A stretch of 59,025 nucleotides of DNA from Oscillatoriaceae cyanobacterium M33_DOE_052 (GCA_015296065.1 DVDU01000069.1:1-59025), one strand, 5' to 3'; shown: positions 24,658 to 34,694, numbered from the stretch's first letter. The notes: a model not told the origin generated them from the letters alone. Translations and numbers: made by a program.

Positions 24658-26900
24658 CCAAGGACAAGGGCGTGAAACCGAGAAAAAATAATCATTATCT
24701 GATGGTGGGTTTGGGGCTGTGCGTCCTTTTGGGGGCGGCGGTGCCCCTGACGATGTGGATGGGGAGGAATGAGCAGCCCGAGCAGGTGGCGTCTCAGAAG
24801 CCAAAAGCGGTGAAGAATTCCGAGGTTTTGCCTTTGGCACTGTTGCCGCCTGAGTCGCGCCGATCGCCCCTGGAAGCGCTGGCGAACGGGGAAGCATCTG
24901 CAGACAGAAATCGGGCTCGCTACCTCCTGGCGGCAGATGCGATCGCCGCGCAGCGGGGGGTGGAGGCGGTGCAGTGGCTAGAATCTCTAGAGGCGGATTA
25001 CCCGATGATGGCGCCGATGGTGGCCCTGCAGCGGGCTCGCGCTTGGGAGTTGACTGGAGACAAAAATCAGGCACAACAGGCGTGGCAAGAGTTGCTGGAG
25101 AAATATCCTCAAGCACCGATGGCAGCGGAGGCGCTGTATATGTTGGGAAAAAGGGACGCTCAGTCTCCTGTGCAGGGAGCTAACAATGTCGCCACTCCGG
25201 GACGCCAACAGAACACATACTGGGACAGGGCGATCGCCGAATTCCCAAATCACCCCCGCACAGTTGATATCGCCCAAGCACTACTAGAGCAAAATCCCAA
25301 CCAACCGCAACTGCTGTTGTTGCTAGCGAAACATGGCTTGCACTTACCAGATCTAGTGACTTACCTCGATCGCCTGGTAAACAGCAGTAATGCCCCCCAA
25401 CTGACACCAGCAGACTGGGAAACCATCGCCTTTGCCTACTGGGAAAAACAAGAATATGGTAAAGGAGCCGCCGCTTACGCCAAAGCACCCCGTACCGCCC
25501 AAAATGCCTATCGAGCGGCACGGGGCCTGCAAATTGACGGCAAAAAACCCGAGGCTATAGCCGCATACAAGGGACTGAGCGCCGAGTTTCCCGACAGCGA
25601 GGACACAGCCGAAGGTTTGATGCGGCTGGCGAAAATCGTGGACGCCAAAGAAGCAATTACATATCTGGATATCGTCCGCGAAAAATTCCCCAAACGTGCT
25701 GGAGAGGCCCTATGGGAAAGGTCAAAAATGCTCGATACACTTGGGAGTGCTTCTTCGGCTGTTCAAGCTCGGAAATCAGTATTAACTCAGTACAGCACCT
25801 CCAAAGCAGCAGCACAGTTGCGCTGGCAACTGGTGAGGGAAAGTGCGGCGAGGGGGGACTTGGCAGAGGCAAGGCGATGGGCAAAAGAACTGCGAGAGGA
25901 AAATTCCCATAGTGAGGAGGCAGCCGAGGCGAATTTCTGGCGGGGTAAGTGGGCGATCGCACTGGGGAAAGAAAAAGAAGCCCAGGCGGATTTTGAGTAT
26001 GTGCTGAAGCACCATCCCGAGTCTTATTTTGCTTGGCGCTCTGCCGTGTATTTAGGTTGGAATGTGGGGGATTTTACCACCGTGCGACAACTGCAGCCCG
26101 AAGTTGTCAAACTCGAACCGACAGGTCAGCGAAGCTATCGGCGCCAACTACTCCCCGCCGGAGAAGAAGTTTTGCAAGAACTCTACCTCTTGGCGCAAGA
26201 CCAAGATGCCTGGACTTTGTGGCAAGTAGAATTCACCAACCGGATGCAGCCCACTGTCTCCGAGCAGTTCACCGATGGCGTCATCCGCATCGGAGTCGGA
26301 GACAACCTCGATGGCATTTTCATGCTTTCCAGCATAGCTTGGCGCACCCAACCAGAAGAGCGATCGCAATACGAGAAACTATCCCAACAGCCCGCCTACT
26401 GGCAAGCGCTTTATCCCTTCCCCTACAAAGACCTAATTCTCAAATGGTCCGCACACCGCCAGCTTAATCCCTTACTGGTGACAGCCTTAATCCGCCAAGA
26501 ATCCCGATTTACCCCCAAAATTAAATCCTGGGCAGGTGCTGTCGGCTTGATGCAGGTATTACCAGAAACCGCCGAGTGGCGGGCTGCCTCCATGCAGGTG
26601 AAAAAATATGACTTGGAAAACCCCGACGATAACATCAATTTCGGCACCGAGTTTCTCGACTACACCCACAAGGAATACAACAATAATTCCATGCTGGCGG
26701 TAGCTAGTTATAATGCTGGTCCTGGCGCCGTAGCGGACTGGTTGAAACGATTCGGCTTCCAAGACCCCGACGAATTCGCCCAAAAAATTCCCTTCCCCGA
26801 GACCAATGATTATATCCGCAAGGTATTTGGCAATTATTGGAATTACCTGCGGCTGTACAATCCCGAAGTCGCCCAAAAGCTGGCCAGCTTATCGAAGTAA
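24654..26900 (+). CDS. Membrane-anchored soluble lytic transglycosylase (Slt70-like)
   Basis: A 748-residue protein whose ATG overlaps the stop of the methyltransferase gene (ATGA). Residues about 14-35 are a membrane anchor or uncleaved signal (YLMVGLGLCVLLGAAVPLTM). Residues 60-570 are TPR-like helical repeats forming a superhelix. The C-terminal SLT domain has the catalytic Glu in LIRQESRFTP, then GLMQVLPETA, NINFGTEFLD and AVASYNAGPGAV. It should cleave the MurNAc-GlcNAc bond of peptidoglycan in the periplasm, releasing anhydro-muropeptides. Inside the TPR region, 26115-26142 is a palindromic 28-bp insert encoding EPTGQRSYR that also occurs in the cheR gene here. Confidence 0.9.
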   Translation: MTKDKGVKPRKNNHYLMVGLGLCVLLGAAVPLTMWMGRNEQPEQVASQKPKAVKNSEVLPLALLPPESRRSPLEALANGEASADRNRARYLLAADAIAAQRGVEAVQWLESLEADYPMMAPMVALQRARAWELTGDKNQAQQAWQELLEKYPQAPMAAEALYMLGKRDAQSPVQGANNVATPGRQQNTYWDRAIAEFPNHPRTVDIAQALLEQNPNQPQLLLLLAKHGLHLPDLVTYLDRLVNSSNAPQLTPADWETIAFAYWEKQEYGKGAAAYAKAPRTAQNAYRAARGLQIDGKKPEAIAAYKGLSAEFPDSEDTAEGLMRLAKIVDAKEAITYLDIVREKFPKRAGEALWERSKMLDTLGSASSAVQARKSVLTQYSTSKAAAQLRWQLVRESAARGDLAEARRWAKELREENSHSEEAAEANFWRGKWAIALGKEKEAQADFEYVLKHHPESYFAWRSAVYLGWNVGDFTTVRQLQPEVVKLEPTGQRSYRRQLLPAGEEVLQELYLLAQDQDAWTLWQVEFTNRMQPTVSEQFTDGVIRIGVGDNLDGIFMLSSIAWRTQPEERSQYEKLSQQPAYWQALYPFPYKDLILKWSAHRQLNPLLVTALIRQESRFTPKIKSWAGAVGLMQVLPETAEWRAASMQVKKYDLENPDDNINFGTEFLDYTHKEYNNNSMLAVASYNAGPGAVADWLKRFGFQDPDEFAQKIPFPETNDYIRKVFGNYWNYLRLYNPEVAQKLASLSK
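26115..26142. repeat. 28-bp palindromic element inside the lytic transglycosylase gene
   Basis: The unit starts GAACCGACAGGTCAGCGAAG and ends CTATCGGC. It differs at one base from 29826-29853 in the cheR gene, and in both places the frame reads EP(T/I)GQRSYR. The cheR copy has perfect 7-bp arms CCGATAG and CTATCGG. It is in frame and does not break the protein. Confidence 0.85.
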
Positions 26901-27526
26901 GTCCCAGCAGATGGGAGGAGCGGTGGTTTGAGCAGTGCAAAAAGGGTGTTATTATAGCAGGGTGACGCTAAGGCTGGTCAAGGGAGGCGTCACAACCGAG
27001 GGGTTACACCCCACATTTAAATAGAGGGCCAAAATAGTTAATGATGGGAGCCCAAATGTGGCCGCTGTCAAGAGGGGAAAATGGAAAAAAAGCTGAAAGA
27101 TAAACAGGATCTACTACGATAGAAATACAATATGTAAAAGCCCAAAGTAGGGCAAGCAATGGCGCTAGAATTAGGCAGGTGAAAGGGGTCAGTGGGAGAC
27201 GGGGAGAATCTGGAGATGGGGAGATCCCGCAGACGGTGAGAATCCGGAGTAACATCACCCCAGTCCCAGCAGTCCCTTTCGGGAGCCATTGCGGAAGAAG
27301 AGCTATAACCCCTGAAGGGTAAACTCACAAAAGTATCCAGCTAGGGAGAAGGGAGGCCAAAGGTGCTATCTCGGCCATAGCCCTACTCCTGAAAGCCGCC
27401 CGGTGTCGTGGAAGCATCGCACCGATTTCACTGTAAAAGTAGGATCGAAAAGATCACTGGTGCTGGAGAATTGCAGGCTTGAGGACAAATATTGCAGGTC
27501 CACTATCAGTTTTAGCTGGGATTGAT
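26901..27526. other. Long intergenic region/leader upstream of the PatA-type regulator
   Basis: No credible gene in 626 bp. It contains several inverted pairs (GGGTGACGC with GCGTCAC near 26960-26995; GGGGTTACACCCC near 27000). The last 350 bases are purine-rich with repeated GGGAGAAGGGAGG-like and GGAGATGGGGAGAT stretches and read like a structured untranslated leader. I could not match it to a known riboswitch class. Confidence 0.45.
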
Positions 27527-28774
27527 ATGCGCTTGGATCGATCGGGGTGCGCCAAGGTAGCCAAGCAGCTGCCAGCGCTAGCAAAACAAAAAGCAACGGG
27601 GAAATTAATCCTGGATCGACCGGAACAGGCGATGGCTAGCGCCGACCTGCGGTTCGTCAGCGACGAGGATTCGCCTGCCCCAAGCCAATGGCATCGCCAC
27701 TGGGAGTTTTATTTCTGCCAGGGCCGCCTTTTATACGCCGTTTCCGATCCGCACCGGGTGCGGCGGTGGTCCAGAGCCCTCCGGCAGCACGCTCCCGATT
27801 TTGTCGCCTCACCCACACCGCTACCAGTAGAAGAACCTTGGGAATATGAACTGCTCGATCGAGGCGTCAGCTCTGGGCACCTCAGCCCCACCCAAGCCAA
27901 AGCCATCATTCGCACCACCGCCCAAGAAGTCTTCCTGGACTTGGCAAGCCAAACGGGAGCCAGCATCAAATGGGAAGCCGCCCCCCAAAGCGACCCCCAG
28001 GAAGGCGTGACCATGCTCCTATCCTCAATGGATGTCGCCCAGATCGTGGAAAAATCCCTGCAGATGTGGCAGCAGTGGCAAGAAATGGGCTTAGACTACA
28101 TATATCCCGACCAAGCACCAGTGCTATCGGACGCCAAACACCTGAAAACACAAATCAGCTCCCAATCTTTCCTCACGATCAATACCCTGTTTAACGGCGA
28201 GAATACCCTTTGGGATATCGCATTGCAGCGCAAGCAATCAGTCCTCGGAGTCACACGCACCCTGCATCACTTCATCAAACAGGGTAAAATCTCCCTCAAA
28301 GATGTGGCTGATTGGCCATCGCCGATCGAACACATGCAGATGGTAATGTCAGCAGTCAATCCCTACAAGCCGCTCATTGCCTGCATCGATGACAGTCGCA
28401 TCGTCGGCGAGAAGTTAGAGCAAATCCTGGTCCCCGCCGGTTACAGGGTACTAAAGCTTCAAGACCCCATGCAAGGAGTAGCGGCTCTGGCAGAACACAA
28501 ACCAGATTTGATTTTCTTAGATGTGGTCATGCCACAAACCAACGGCTATAACCTGTGCAGTTTTTTGCGGCAAAGTGTTCTATTTCGGGATACTCCGATT
28601 ATCATCCTCACCAGTCGGGATGGCTTAATCGATCGCACCCGCGCCAAGATCAATGGTGCATCGGATTTTTTAAGCAAGCCACCAGAAGCCCACCAAGTTG
28701 AGGAAATCGTGGCCAAATACCTTCATCACTCCACCTCCAAGAATTACCCCCTAGATTCCCCCGCGATCGCCTAA
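27527..28774 (+). CDS. PatA-type response regulator (DUF4388-like N-terminus plus receiver)
   Basis: From the ATG at 27527 the product is 415 residues. The N-terminal region (AKQLPALAKQKATGKLILD, then WEFYFCQGRLLYAVSD) is the PatA-type domain. The middle contains ITINTLFNGENTLWDIALQR. The C-terminal receiver spans about 285-400, with IACIDDSRIVGEKLEQ acidic residues, phospho-Asp in LIFLDVVMPQTNGY, and a conserved Lys in DFLSKPPE. Such proteins precede cheY/cheW/mcp/cheA genes in cyanobacterial pil/hmp-type loci. A TTG 16 codons upstream is a weaker start. Near residue 36, 27629-27655 is a repeat encoding MASADLRF that also occurs in the cheR gene. Confidence 0.88.
   Translation: MRLDRSGCAKVAKQLPALAKQKATGKLILDRPEQAMASADLRFVSDEDSPAPSQWHRHWEFYFCQGRLLYAVSDPHRVRRWSRALRQHAPDFVASPTPLPVEEPWEYELLDRGVSSGHLSPTQAKAIIRTTAQEVFLDLASQTGASIKWEAAPQSDPQEGVTMLLSSMDVAQIVEKSLQMWQQWQEMGLDYIYPDQAPVLSDAKHLKTQISSQSFLTINTLFNGENTLWDIALQRKQSVLGVTRTLHHFIKQGKISLKDVADWPSPIEHMQMVMSAVNPYKPLIACIDDSRIVGEKLEQILVPAGYRVLKLQDPMQGVAALAEHKPDLIFLDVVMPQTNGYNLCSFLRQSVLFRDTPIIILTSRDGLIDRTRAKINGASDFLSKPPEAHQVEEIVAKYLHHSTSKNYPLDSPAIA
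27629..27655. repeat. MASADLRF-encoding repeat inside the PatA-type gene
   Basis: The core CGATGGCTAGCGCCGACCTG plus CGGTTC is identical, over 26 bases, to 30643-30668 in the cheR gene, and both copies are read in the same frame as MASADLRF. Its reverse complement resembles the 28-bp element at 26115 and 29826, so the two types may be one diverged palindromic family. Confidence 0.85.
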
Positions 28775-29603
28775 ACCACTTAGGCACTCTCAAAGCCCCA
28801 CCCCCCCTAGACCCTGACGGGACTGCGGGGGTAGCGACATTGGGAGTGATCGGTTTGTACCTCACCAACCCAACAAAGGCTGTATATTCAGGATATTGAC
28901 AAGAAAATTTATTTAGGCTACAATGATAAAGGCTAAGTTTTAGCTAATCAACATTAAAGCCTAAATTGTAGATTAAAAATTATCACATTTCAGCATAATG
29001 GCGGATGACCCTGCCCAGAAGAATAAGAAATAATTAAAGATATATTTGATTTGGTCTAGAATTAAACTTTACTTACGCAACTTTACCAATGTGGGCGAGA
29101 AACCTGACCTTGACCCACCCGGCTCCAGAATCTCATCTTGCTACCATGCCAAAAAGCGCCACCTTGGGGGAGTGTGAGGGAGGAAATCAACCCGACGAAG
29201 GCTATCCAGACACCAAGGTGCCACCAGAAGTATCACCCTGTCCGGGAAAAGACCGACTGGTAGGTAGTGGGAGGGAGAGCAATATTCTCGGCAAATTATC
29301 TAAGTCCATTCCTAAAACCGAGAGAGGACCGCTTAGAGTACGGTGCTGTCTCTCAATAGCGAAATCGGGCAAAACTGATCGCCGAACCGCCAGAAGCTTC
29401 TGTAGCTAACGTACCTGACCCTCTCGGAAGCGGCCCCCTGAGTACAGATTCAAGGCGAGTGCCATAGATGATGCCGGAAAAAATAGCGAAAAGACAGGTT
29501 GTAATTTCCCGTGATATCATTTGTTTTATGGCCTTGACTTTGCGCCATCGAAAGTTTAAATAAAAATAAAAAAATGCTGCGTCCTTGGTCAACATACTGG
29601 CAA
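28775..29603. other. Intergenic region/leader upstream of cheR
   Basis: About 830 bp without a convincing gene. 28895-29080 is AT-rich and includes the pair CTACAAT (28918) and ATTGTAG (28965). From 29085 composition changes to GC-richer, leader-like sequence. A 106-codon frame at 29089-29409 has odd composition and no ribosome site, so I treat the region as untranslated. Its layout (AT-rich promoter zone, then a structured-looking 400-500 base leader) parallels the gap upstream of the PatA-type gene. Confidence 0.4.
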
Positions 29604-31520
29604 ATGAATGAACTGTTAATAGAGCGTTTTGTCCACCTGATTGCCATCCATACGGGGTTATCATTCCGGGATAGAGACCGGGAAGCCTTGGCGAAAAAGA
29701 TTTGGAAACGCATCAAAGCCTGTAAATTATCAACACCGGAAGAATATTACCAGTTGCTGGTGCTGGGCACTACGGAAACCCAATTGCCACATAACTGGCG
29801 AGAAAACCAGTGTTTGACGGAGGCCGAACCGATAGGTCAGCGAAGCTATCGGCAAAAGGAAATAGGCCGCCGGGAGTGGAAACAACTGATGCCACTGGTG
29901 ACAACCGGGGAGAGCTATTTTTTTCGAGATAAAGGGCAATTTTGGCTCCTGAGAAACGCGATTTTGCCCAGCATTATCCAACAGCAAAAACAGCGCTGGT
30001 ACGAGCAGGGTGGGGAAAAACCATCCCTGCGCATTTGGAGTGCGGGATGCTCCACGGGGGAGGAACCTTATTCCCTGGCCATTATGGTGACAGAGTTAAT
30101 CCCCAATTTGGAAGCATGGGATATTTCCATCGTGGGCACTGATATCAATCAAGAATTAGTTCAGAAAGCCCAGACGGGGGTTTATAGCTCTTGGTCTTTT
30201 CGCACGATCGAGGCAGGGCAAAAAGAAGCTTATTTTCAAGAATCTAAAGGAGAATGGCGGCTTAATGAGGAGATTCGCTCTTTAGTTAAATTTCACCAGG
30301 GCAACTTAGTGGCCGATACCTTTCCCAATTCAGCCCTAGACATCTCCAATATGAATCTCATCTTGTGCCGCAATGTGTTCGTGTACTTCGACGCTCCATC
30401 CATTGCCCTAGTTTTAGAAAAATTTTACCATACCCTCAAGCCCGGTGGCTACATGATTACGGCTCATGCCGAATTGCACGGTCAGGATTTAGGGATGTTT
30501 CGCCCGCTGATTTTTTCCCAATCAGTAATCTATCAAAAACCAGACCTGAAAAGCACAGGAGGTGTCCCAATTCAGCCAAATTTGGCAGATTCCCAGCCAG
30601 AATCTCCTCTTTTGGGGACCCTAGAAGCGATGCAACGCCGATCGATGGCTAGCGCCGACCTGCGGTTCAGCTCTCCCAATCAACCCAACGGAGTTGGGCG
30701 TCCATCCGCCGCCTCCCCAAATATCACAGGTGCGCCAGTACCGCCGGACAAAAACTTTTCTCGGATGTTTGCCCCCGCGCCGAATCTGCCCCAACTCCCC
30801 CCATCATTACCCCCTAATTATGCCGGGAGTAAACCTCATACCGGAGCGGAAAATTCCTCCTCACTCACTGACGAAGTGAGTGTCACGGAAAATGGGAAAA
30901 ATATCAGTTACTCTAGTTTTATGGAAATGGGTCAATCATTACCATTTCCATCGCAAATAAAACATATAGAGCGGAATAGCAAAAATGCTTTTTCTCCTCG
31001 AGATGGAGGTAAAGAAACCAATAATGTAGAGCAAATTTTTCAACGGGCGGAAAAATTATTTCACAACAAAATTTATCCTGAAGCCATTGGGGCGGCAGAA
31101 AAAGTATTAGAAATCTATTCTAATCATTTGGGCGCCCATTATTTACTAGCGCAAATTTATGCCAACCTAGGCAATTATCAAAAAGCCGATGATTATTGTC
31201 ATCGATTGATTGGGATAGACTACAGTTTTTTGGGCAGTTACTATTTGTTGGCGAAAATTTCAGAAGAAACCGGAGAAATGGAGAAAGCAAAATATTACTT
31301 AAAAAGAATTATCTACTTGGTGCCGATTTCTATTAATGCTTATTTAGAAATGGCTCAAATTTACGAAAAAGAAGCAGACTTCACTAAGGCGGAAAAAATG
31401 AGATTAAATGCCGTAGAAATTTTACGATCGCTCCCCGATAGCTTTTTGGTGATCGACGATGGGCGAGTGCAAATTACGGCGGCGCAAATGCTGGAATACA
31501 TCCAACCGGGCAAAAAATAG
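29604..31520 (+). CDS. cheR: CheR-type protein-glutamate methyltransferase with TPR tail
   Basis: From the ATG at 29604 the product is 638 residues starting MNELLIERFVHLIAIHTG; an ATG ten codons earlier (29574) is also possible. The N-terminal CheR helical domain is followed by the methyltransferase domain: TTGESYFFRDKGQFW, IWSAGCSTGEEPYSLAI (SAM site), VGTDINQELVQKAQTGVYS, LILCRNVFVYFD. A 170-residue Pro/Ser-rich linker leads to TPRs at about 480-600 (ALEIYSNHLGAHYLLAQIYA-like). It should methylate glutamates of the MCP encoded downstream. Two small repeats are inserted in frame: 29826-29853 (EPIGQRSYR) within the N-terminal domain and 30643-30668 (MASADLRF) in the linker. Confidence 0.92.
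   Translation: MNELLIERFVHLIAIHTGLSFRDRDREALAKKIWKRIKACKLSTPEEYYQLLVLGTTETQLPHNWRENQCLTEAEPIGQRSYRQKEIGRREWKQLMPLVTTGESYFFRDKGQFWLLRNAILPSIIQQQKQRWYEQGGEKPSLRIWSAGCSTGEEPYSLAIMVTELIPNLEAWDISIVGTDINQELVQKAQTGVYSSWSFRTIEAGQKEAYFQESKGEWRLNEEIRSLVKFHQGNLVADTFPNSALDISNMNLILCRNVFVYFDAPSIALVLEKFYHTLKPGGYMITAHAELHGQDLGMFRPLIFSQSVIYQKPDLKSTGGVPIQPNLADSQPESPLLGTLEAMQRRSMASADLRFSSPNQPNGVGRPSAASPNITGAPVPPDKNFSRMFAPAPNLPQLPPSLPPNYAGSKPHTGAENSSSLTDEVSVTENGKNISYSSFMEMGQSLPFPSQIKHIERNSKNAFSPRDGGKETNNVEQIFQRAEKLFHNKIYPEAIGAAEKVLEIYSNHLGAHYLLAQIYANLGNYQKADDYCHRLIGIDYSFLGSYYLLAKISEETGEMEKAKYYLKRIIYLVPISINAYLEMAQIYEKEADFTKAEKMRLNAVEILRSLPDSFLVIDDGRVQITAAQMLEYIQPGKK
29826..29853. repeat. 28-bp palindromic element inside cheR
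   Basis: It has perfect arms CCGATAG and CTATCGG around GTCAGCGAAG. It is in frame, coding EPIGQRSYR, and differs by one base from the copy at 26115-26142 in the lytic transglycosylase gene. Confidence 0.88.
30643..30668. repeat. MASADLRF-encoding repeat inside cheR
   Basis: Its 26 bases are identical to part of 27629-27655 in the PatA-type gene, and it is read in the same frame. It falls in the disordered linker between the methyltransferase and TPR parts, where an insertion is easily tolerated. Confidence 0.85.
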
Positions 31521-31692
31521 TCCCTAGTCCCTAGTCCCTGGTCCGAAGGTCGTGCAGTCACGTAGTCCTGGGACAAAGGACAAATTATAAAACTTAATTT
31601 TTTATAAAATTCATGCAGAGGGAAATACTTTAGTGGTATCGTAAAATCAATCATCTGGCCAGAAGTACCATAATCGCGATTCGCCCGAATAG

Positions 31693-32790
31693 ATGGAAAG
31701 TAAATCTTATCTCATATTTAGCTTAAATGGATTGCGTTATGGGGTGGAAACCGAGGCAGTTAGCGAAATTTTCTTTCTGCCAGAGTTAACCCCCGTGGAA
31801 GCTGCCCCGCCTGATATAGCTGGAGTGCTAAATCTGCGGGGGGAGATTTTGCCGGTGATGGATCTGGCCATGCGGTTTGGACGGCGCCAGCGAGATTACC
31901 AAATTACTGATAGCACGATCGTCTTGGAATGGGAAGAAGTCAAAATCGGCATCGTCGTCAGCGAAGTTCACGAAATTAAAGAAATCGACGCCTCAGCGGT
32001 GGAAACCCAAATCGCTTACGGGAGAAAAGAGCGATATCAAAGCCAGAATTTCATATCAGGTTTAGCCAAGATTGGCTCGGAAATTTACATGATCCTGGAT
32101 CCGGAAAACCTAATCCGGAACGCCAATACCGTCACAGTGCAAAGCGAAACCACCAAGAGGGCGGGGAATGCAATAGCCGAGGAGCCATCACAGGAGGAGA
32201 CAGAAGGTCTGACAGAAGGCGTCCCAGATGCGATCGTGCAAAACCGAGTATTTTGCCCCAACGCCAGCCCCCAAGAGCGCGCAATTTTCAAAGAAAGAGC
32301 CGAAAATTTAATGCGCGCCACAGAAGCCCAGGATTTAGCCGGTTTGATGCCGTTAGCAGTAGTGGGGTTAAACGGAGAATACTTTGGCCTGGACCTGCAC
32401 TTAGTGCGGGAGTTTACTGATATTCACCAAATCACCCCAGTTCCCTGCGTCAAAGAACATATCGTCGGCAATATCAACCTCCGGGGGGAAGTAGTGACAT
32501 TGGTAGATATTCGCACAGTCTTGAATATGCCCATATCTTCTAGCGGGGAAGCCACCAAGGCAATGGTGGTAGAAGTGGCAGATGTGGTGGCGGGGGTGAC
32601 GATCGATGAAGTGTGGGACGTTTTTTACCTACATCCATCACAAATCAAACCCGTACCGGCAGCCGTCAGACCCACCGGCAAAAATGAATATTTGCGGGGC
32701 ACAGCGCCCTACCGCAGCAAAATGATGAGTTTACTGGATGTGGGGAAAATCTTCACCCAAGGTGAGTTGGTGGTGAACGAAGAGGCATAA
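31693..32790 (+). CDS. cheW: Chemotaxis adaptor with two CheW domains
   Basis: A 365-residue protein of two CheW folds. The first spans about 3-135 (YLIFSLNGLRYGVETEAVSE, VLNLRGEILPVMDLAMRFG), the second about 215-355 (VVGLNGEYFGLDLHLVREF, HIVGNINLRGEVVTLVDIRT). The linker is acidic and Glu/Thr-rich. It should bridge the receptor at 33052 to a CheA kinase. A double CheW is frequent in cyanobacterial taxis loci and may link two receptor or kinase units. It lies 172 bp after cheR and 261 bp before the MCP gene, with heptamer repeats between. Confidence 0.93.
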   Translation: MESKSYLIFSLNGLRYGVETEAVSEIFFLPELTPVEAAPPDIAGVLNLRGEILPVMDLAMRFGRRQRDYQITDSTIVLEWEEVKIGIVVSEVHEIKEIDASAVETQIAYGRKERYQSQNFISGLAKIGSEIYMILDPENLIRNANTVTVQSETTKRAGNAIAEEPSQEETEGLTEGVPDAIVQNRVFCPNASPQERAIFKERAENLMRATEAQDLAGLMPLAVVGLNGEYFGLDLHLVREFTDIHQITPVPCVKEHIVGNINLRGEVVTLVDIRTVLNMPISSSGEATKAMVVEVADVVAGVTIDEVWDVFYLHPSQIKPVPAAVRPTGKNEYLRGTAPYRSKMMSLLDVGKIFTQGELVVNEEA

Positions 32791-32799
32791 AATCACCTT

Positions 32800-32945
32800 G
32801 GTCATTGGTCGTCAGGTCATTGGTCCGCAAGTCCGCTTGTCCCTTGTCATTTGTCCCTTGTCACTTGTCACTTGTCCCTTGTCACTGGTATGACGAATCA
32901 AAGGACAAAGGACAAAGGACTAAGGACTAAGGACAAGGGACAAAA
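32800..32945. repeat. Heptamer repeats between cheW and the MCP gene
   Basis: Runs of TTGTCAC/TTGTCCC on the left and GGACAAA/GGACTAA on the right are mutually complementary around GGTATGACGAATC. This is a member of the heptamer class at 23313-23470. It could terminate or pause transcription between the two chemotaxis genes. Confidence 0.85.
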
Positions 32946-33051
32946 AAATTCATAAATCTTAAAGAGTAGAGGCAGTAATAAAAATATACATTTACCGGTA
33001 AAAAAGGGGAGTAAACTTAAAAGTAGGAGGGGATGGCGAAGGGGGTAAATT

Positions 33052-34539
33052 ATGATCAAAAAATTAAGAACCAGAATTTGGCTGGCATATGCAGTAGTGT
33101 TGCCGATCTGCCTGGTAATGGCGGGATTGATGTATAGCAATGTGACTCTCGCACAACAAGCATTACAGGCAGCGATTTCAGACAAAGAAATGGTAGTCGT
33201 CACAGAGCGGTTGGCTCTAGGGCTAGTACAAGCCCAGGAAGCCGCCATAAGTTTTATTATGGCGCCGCAGCCAGAATTTTCCCGGAATTACGAGCAAGGA
33301 ATATCACTGTATCAAGCCTCAGCAGCGCAACTAAAAAAAATCGGTAGCGCGCCGGAGCAAAAAGAGCCAATCGAAAATATTATCCAGTTAGGAGCGCAAG
33401 TAGAAAAGGTTACGGAAAATTGGATGTTACAAGAGCGGAAGAAAAATCCTAAAGCCCGAATCAAAGACTGGTTGACCAGCCCAAGTAGGAACCTGGCGGT
33501 CAAGCTGAACCAGCAGATAGAGACCTTGAAGACCAAACTAGAGCTAATATCTCAAGACCAAGAGGCAGAAGTCAAAGCCGCGATGCAAAGGCTGCTCCGG
33601 ACGCTAGTGGTGGGGACAGTAGTTTTCCTGGTGTGGTTAGTGGGTTTAGGAGTCTGGGTAGCAAAGCAGATCGGCGCTGAGATTCAGGAGATTGTCAACG
33701 CGATCGCCTCATCTTCCACCGAAATTGCCGCCACCGTAGATCAACAAGAACATACCACCGCCGTTCAATCCAAATCCGTCAATCAAACCAGCGTTACCAT
33801 AGAACAACTCAGCGCATCTTCCCAGCAAGCAGCAGCACAAGCCGAAGTGGCAGCACTCAAAGCAGCAGAAGTTTTAGCCTTAGTAGATAGCACCGCCACC
33901 GATCGCGAAATCGTGCGCCAAGCCATCTTACAAGGCAGTAGAACCGCGATTTACCCTGGGTTTGGGAACCATAGTGATTCATCAATGATGGTGATGGGAG
34001 GTCAACCAACATACTCATTGAAAGAAATTATGAAGGGGATATCCCAGCAAGTAGTGCTATTGAGCCAGCAGACAAATCAGATTGCCAACATCTCAATTTT
34101 AGCCACCGAGCTAGCCAGCCAAACCAATATGCTAGCACTCAATGCCGCCGTGGAGGCAGTGCGTGCCGGGGAAAACGGCAAAGGTTTTGGCGTGGTGGCA
34201 GCAGAGATTAGAAAATTAGCCGAGCAGAGCAAACTATCAGCTAAAAAAATTAGTGATATCGTTGTAGAAATCCAAACTGCCACGAATGCGTCCGTGGCGG
34301 TCAGCACCACAGGGACTCAGACCGTGGAACGGATCATATTGGCAATGGATGAAGTAGCATTGGCCAATCAACAAATCTCCCTGAACGCCAAAGAGCAAAA
34401 AGCGGCGATCGAACATATAGCCGGAATTATGAATGAACTGTCTCTGTCAGCAGCACAAATAGCTACTGGCATCGCTCAGTGTAAAATCAGTACCCAACAG
34501 CTAAACTCGATCGCCAAAGATTTACAAGCAATGGTTTAG
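33052..34539 (+). CDS. Methyl-accepting chemotaxis protein
   Basis: A 495-residue receptor. TM1 is about residues 9-30 ([19 protein letters not shown]). An approximately 150-residue helical external domain of the four-helix-bundle type follows, and TM2 is about 183-205 ([20 protein letters not shown]). No clear HAMP domain comes next; the chain goes straight into the cytoplasmic coiled coil. The signalling tip is [20 protein letters not shown] followed by [20 protein letters not shown]. The start follows GGAGGGGATGG-type sequence. The ligand is unknown. Methylation would be by the CheR encoded upstream. No CheB is in the window. Confidence 0.93.
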   Translation: MIKKLRTRIWLAYAVVLPICLVMAGLMYSNVTLAQQALQAAISDKEMVVVTERLALGLVQAQEAAISFIMAPQPEFSRNYEQGISLYQASAAQLKKIGSAPEQKEPIENIIQLGAQVEKVTENWMLQERKKNPKARIKDWLTSPSRNLAVKLNQQIETLKTKLELISQDQEAEVKAAMQRLLRTLVVGTVVFLVWLVGLGVWVAKQIGAEIQEIVNAIASSSTEIAATVDQQEHTTAVQSKSVNQTSVTIEQLSASSQQAAAQAEVAALKAAEVLALVDSTATDREIVRQAILQGSRTAIYPGFGNHSDSSMMVMGGQPTYSLKEIMKGISQQVVLLSQQTNQIANISILATELASQTNMLALNAAVEAVRAGENGKGFGVVAAEIRKLAEQSKLSAKKISDIVVEIQTATNASVAVSTTGTQTVERIILAMDEVALANQQISLNAKEQKAAIEHIAGIMNELSLSAAQIATGIAQCKISTQQLNSIAKDLQAMV

Positions 34540-34685
34540 GCCATCCCAAAAACCAGTCATCCATCCTGGTTCCGAGTCGGGAGAGAAGCTAATTAGGCCA
34601 AAATCGTGTGATCAATCATAATAGCCCCGTGGCCACCAGAAAACATGAACGAAAAATAATTTTGTGAAAATTTCCGACCGAGAAA

Positions 34686-34694
34686 TGTTATAAT
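34686..34694 (+). promoter_or_regulatory. Extended -10 promoter upstream of cheY
   Basis: TGTTATAAT is a consensus extended -10 (TGn-TATAAT) in the 267-bp gap before the cheY-type gene. No good -35 box is seen at 16-18 bases, which fits extended -10 promoters. Transcription would start about 34701, giving a leader of about 105 bases. Confidence 0.55.

Noticed and set aside
29089-29409. 106-codon frame upstream of cheR
   Set aside because: It has no ribosome site, unusual residue composition and sits in leader-like sequence. It is kept only as a remark.
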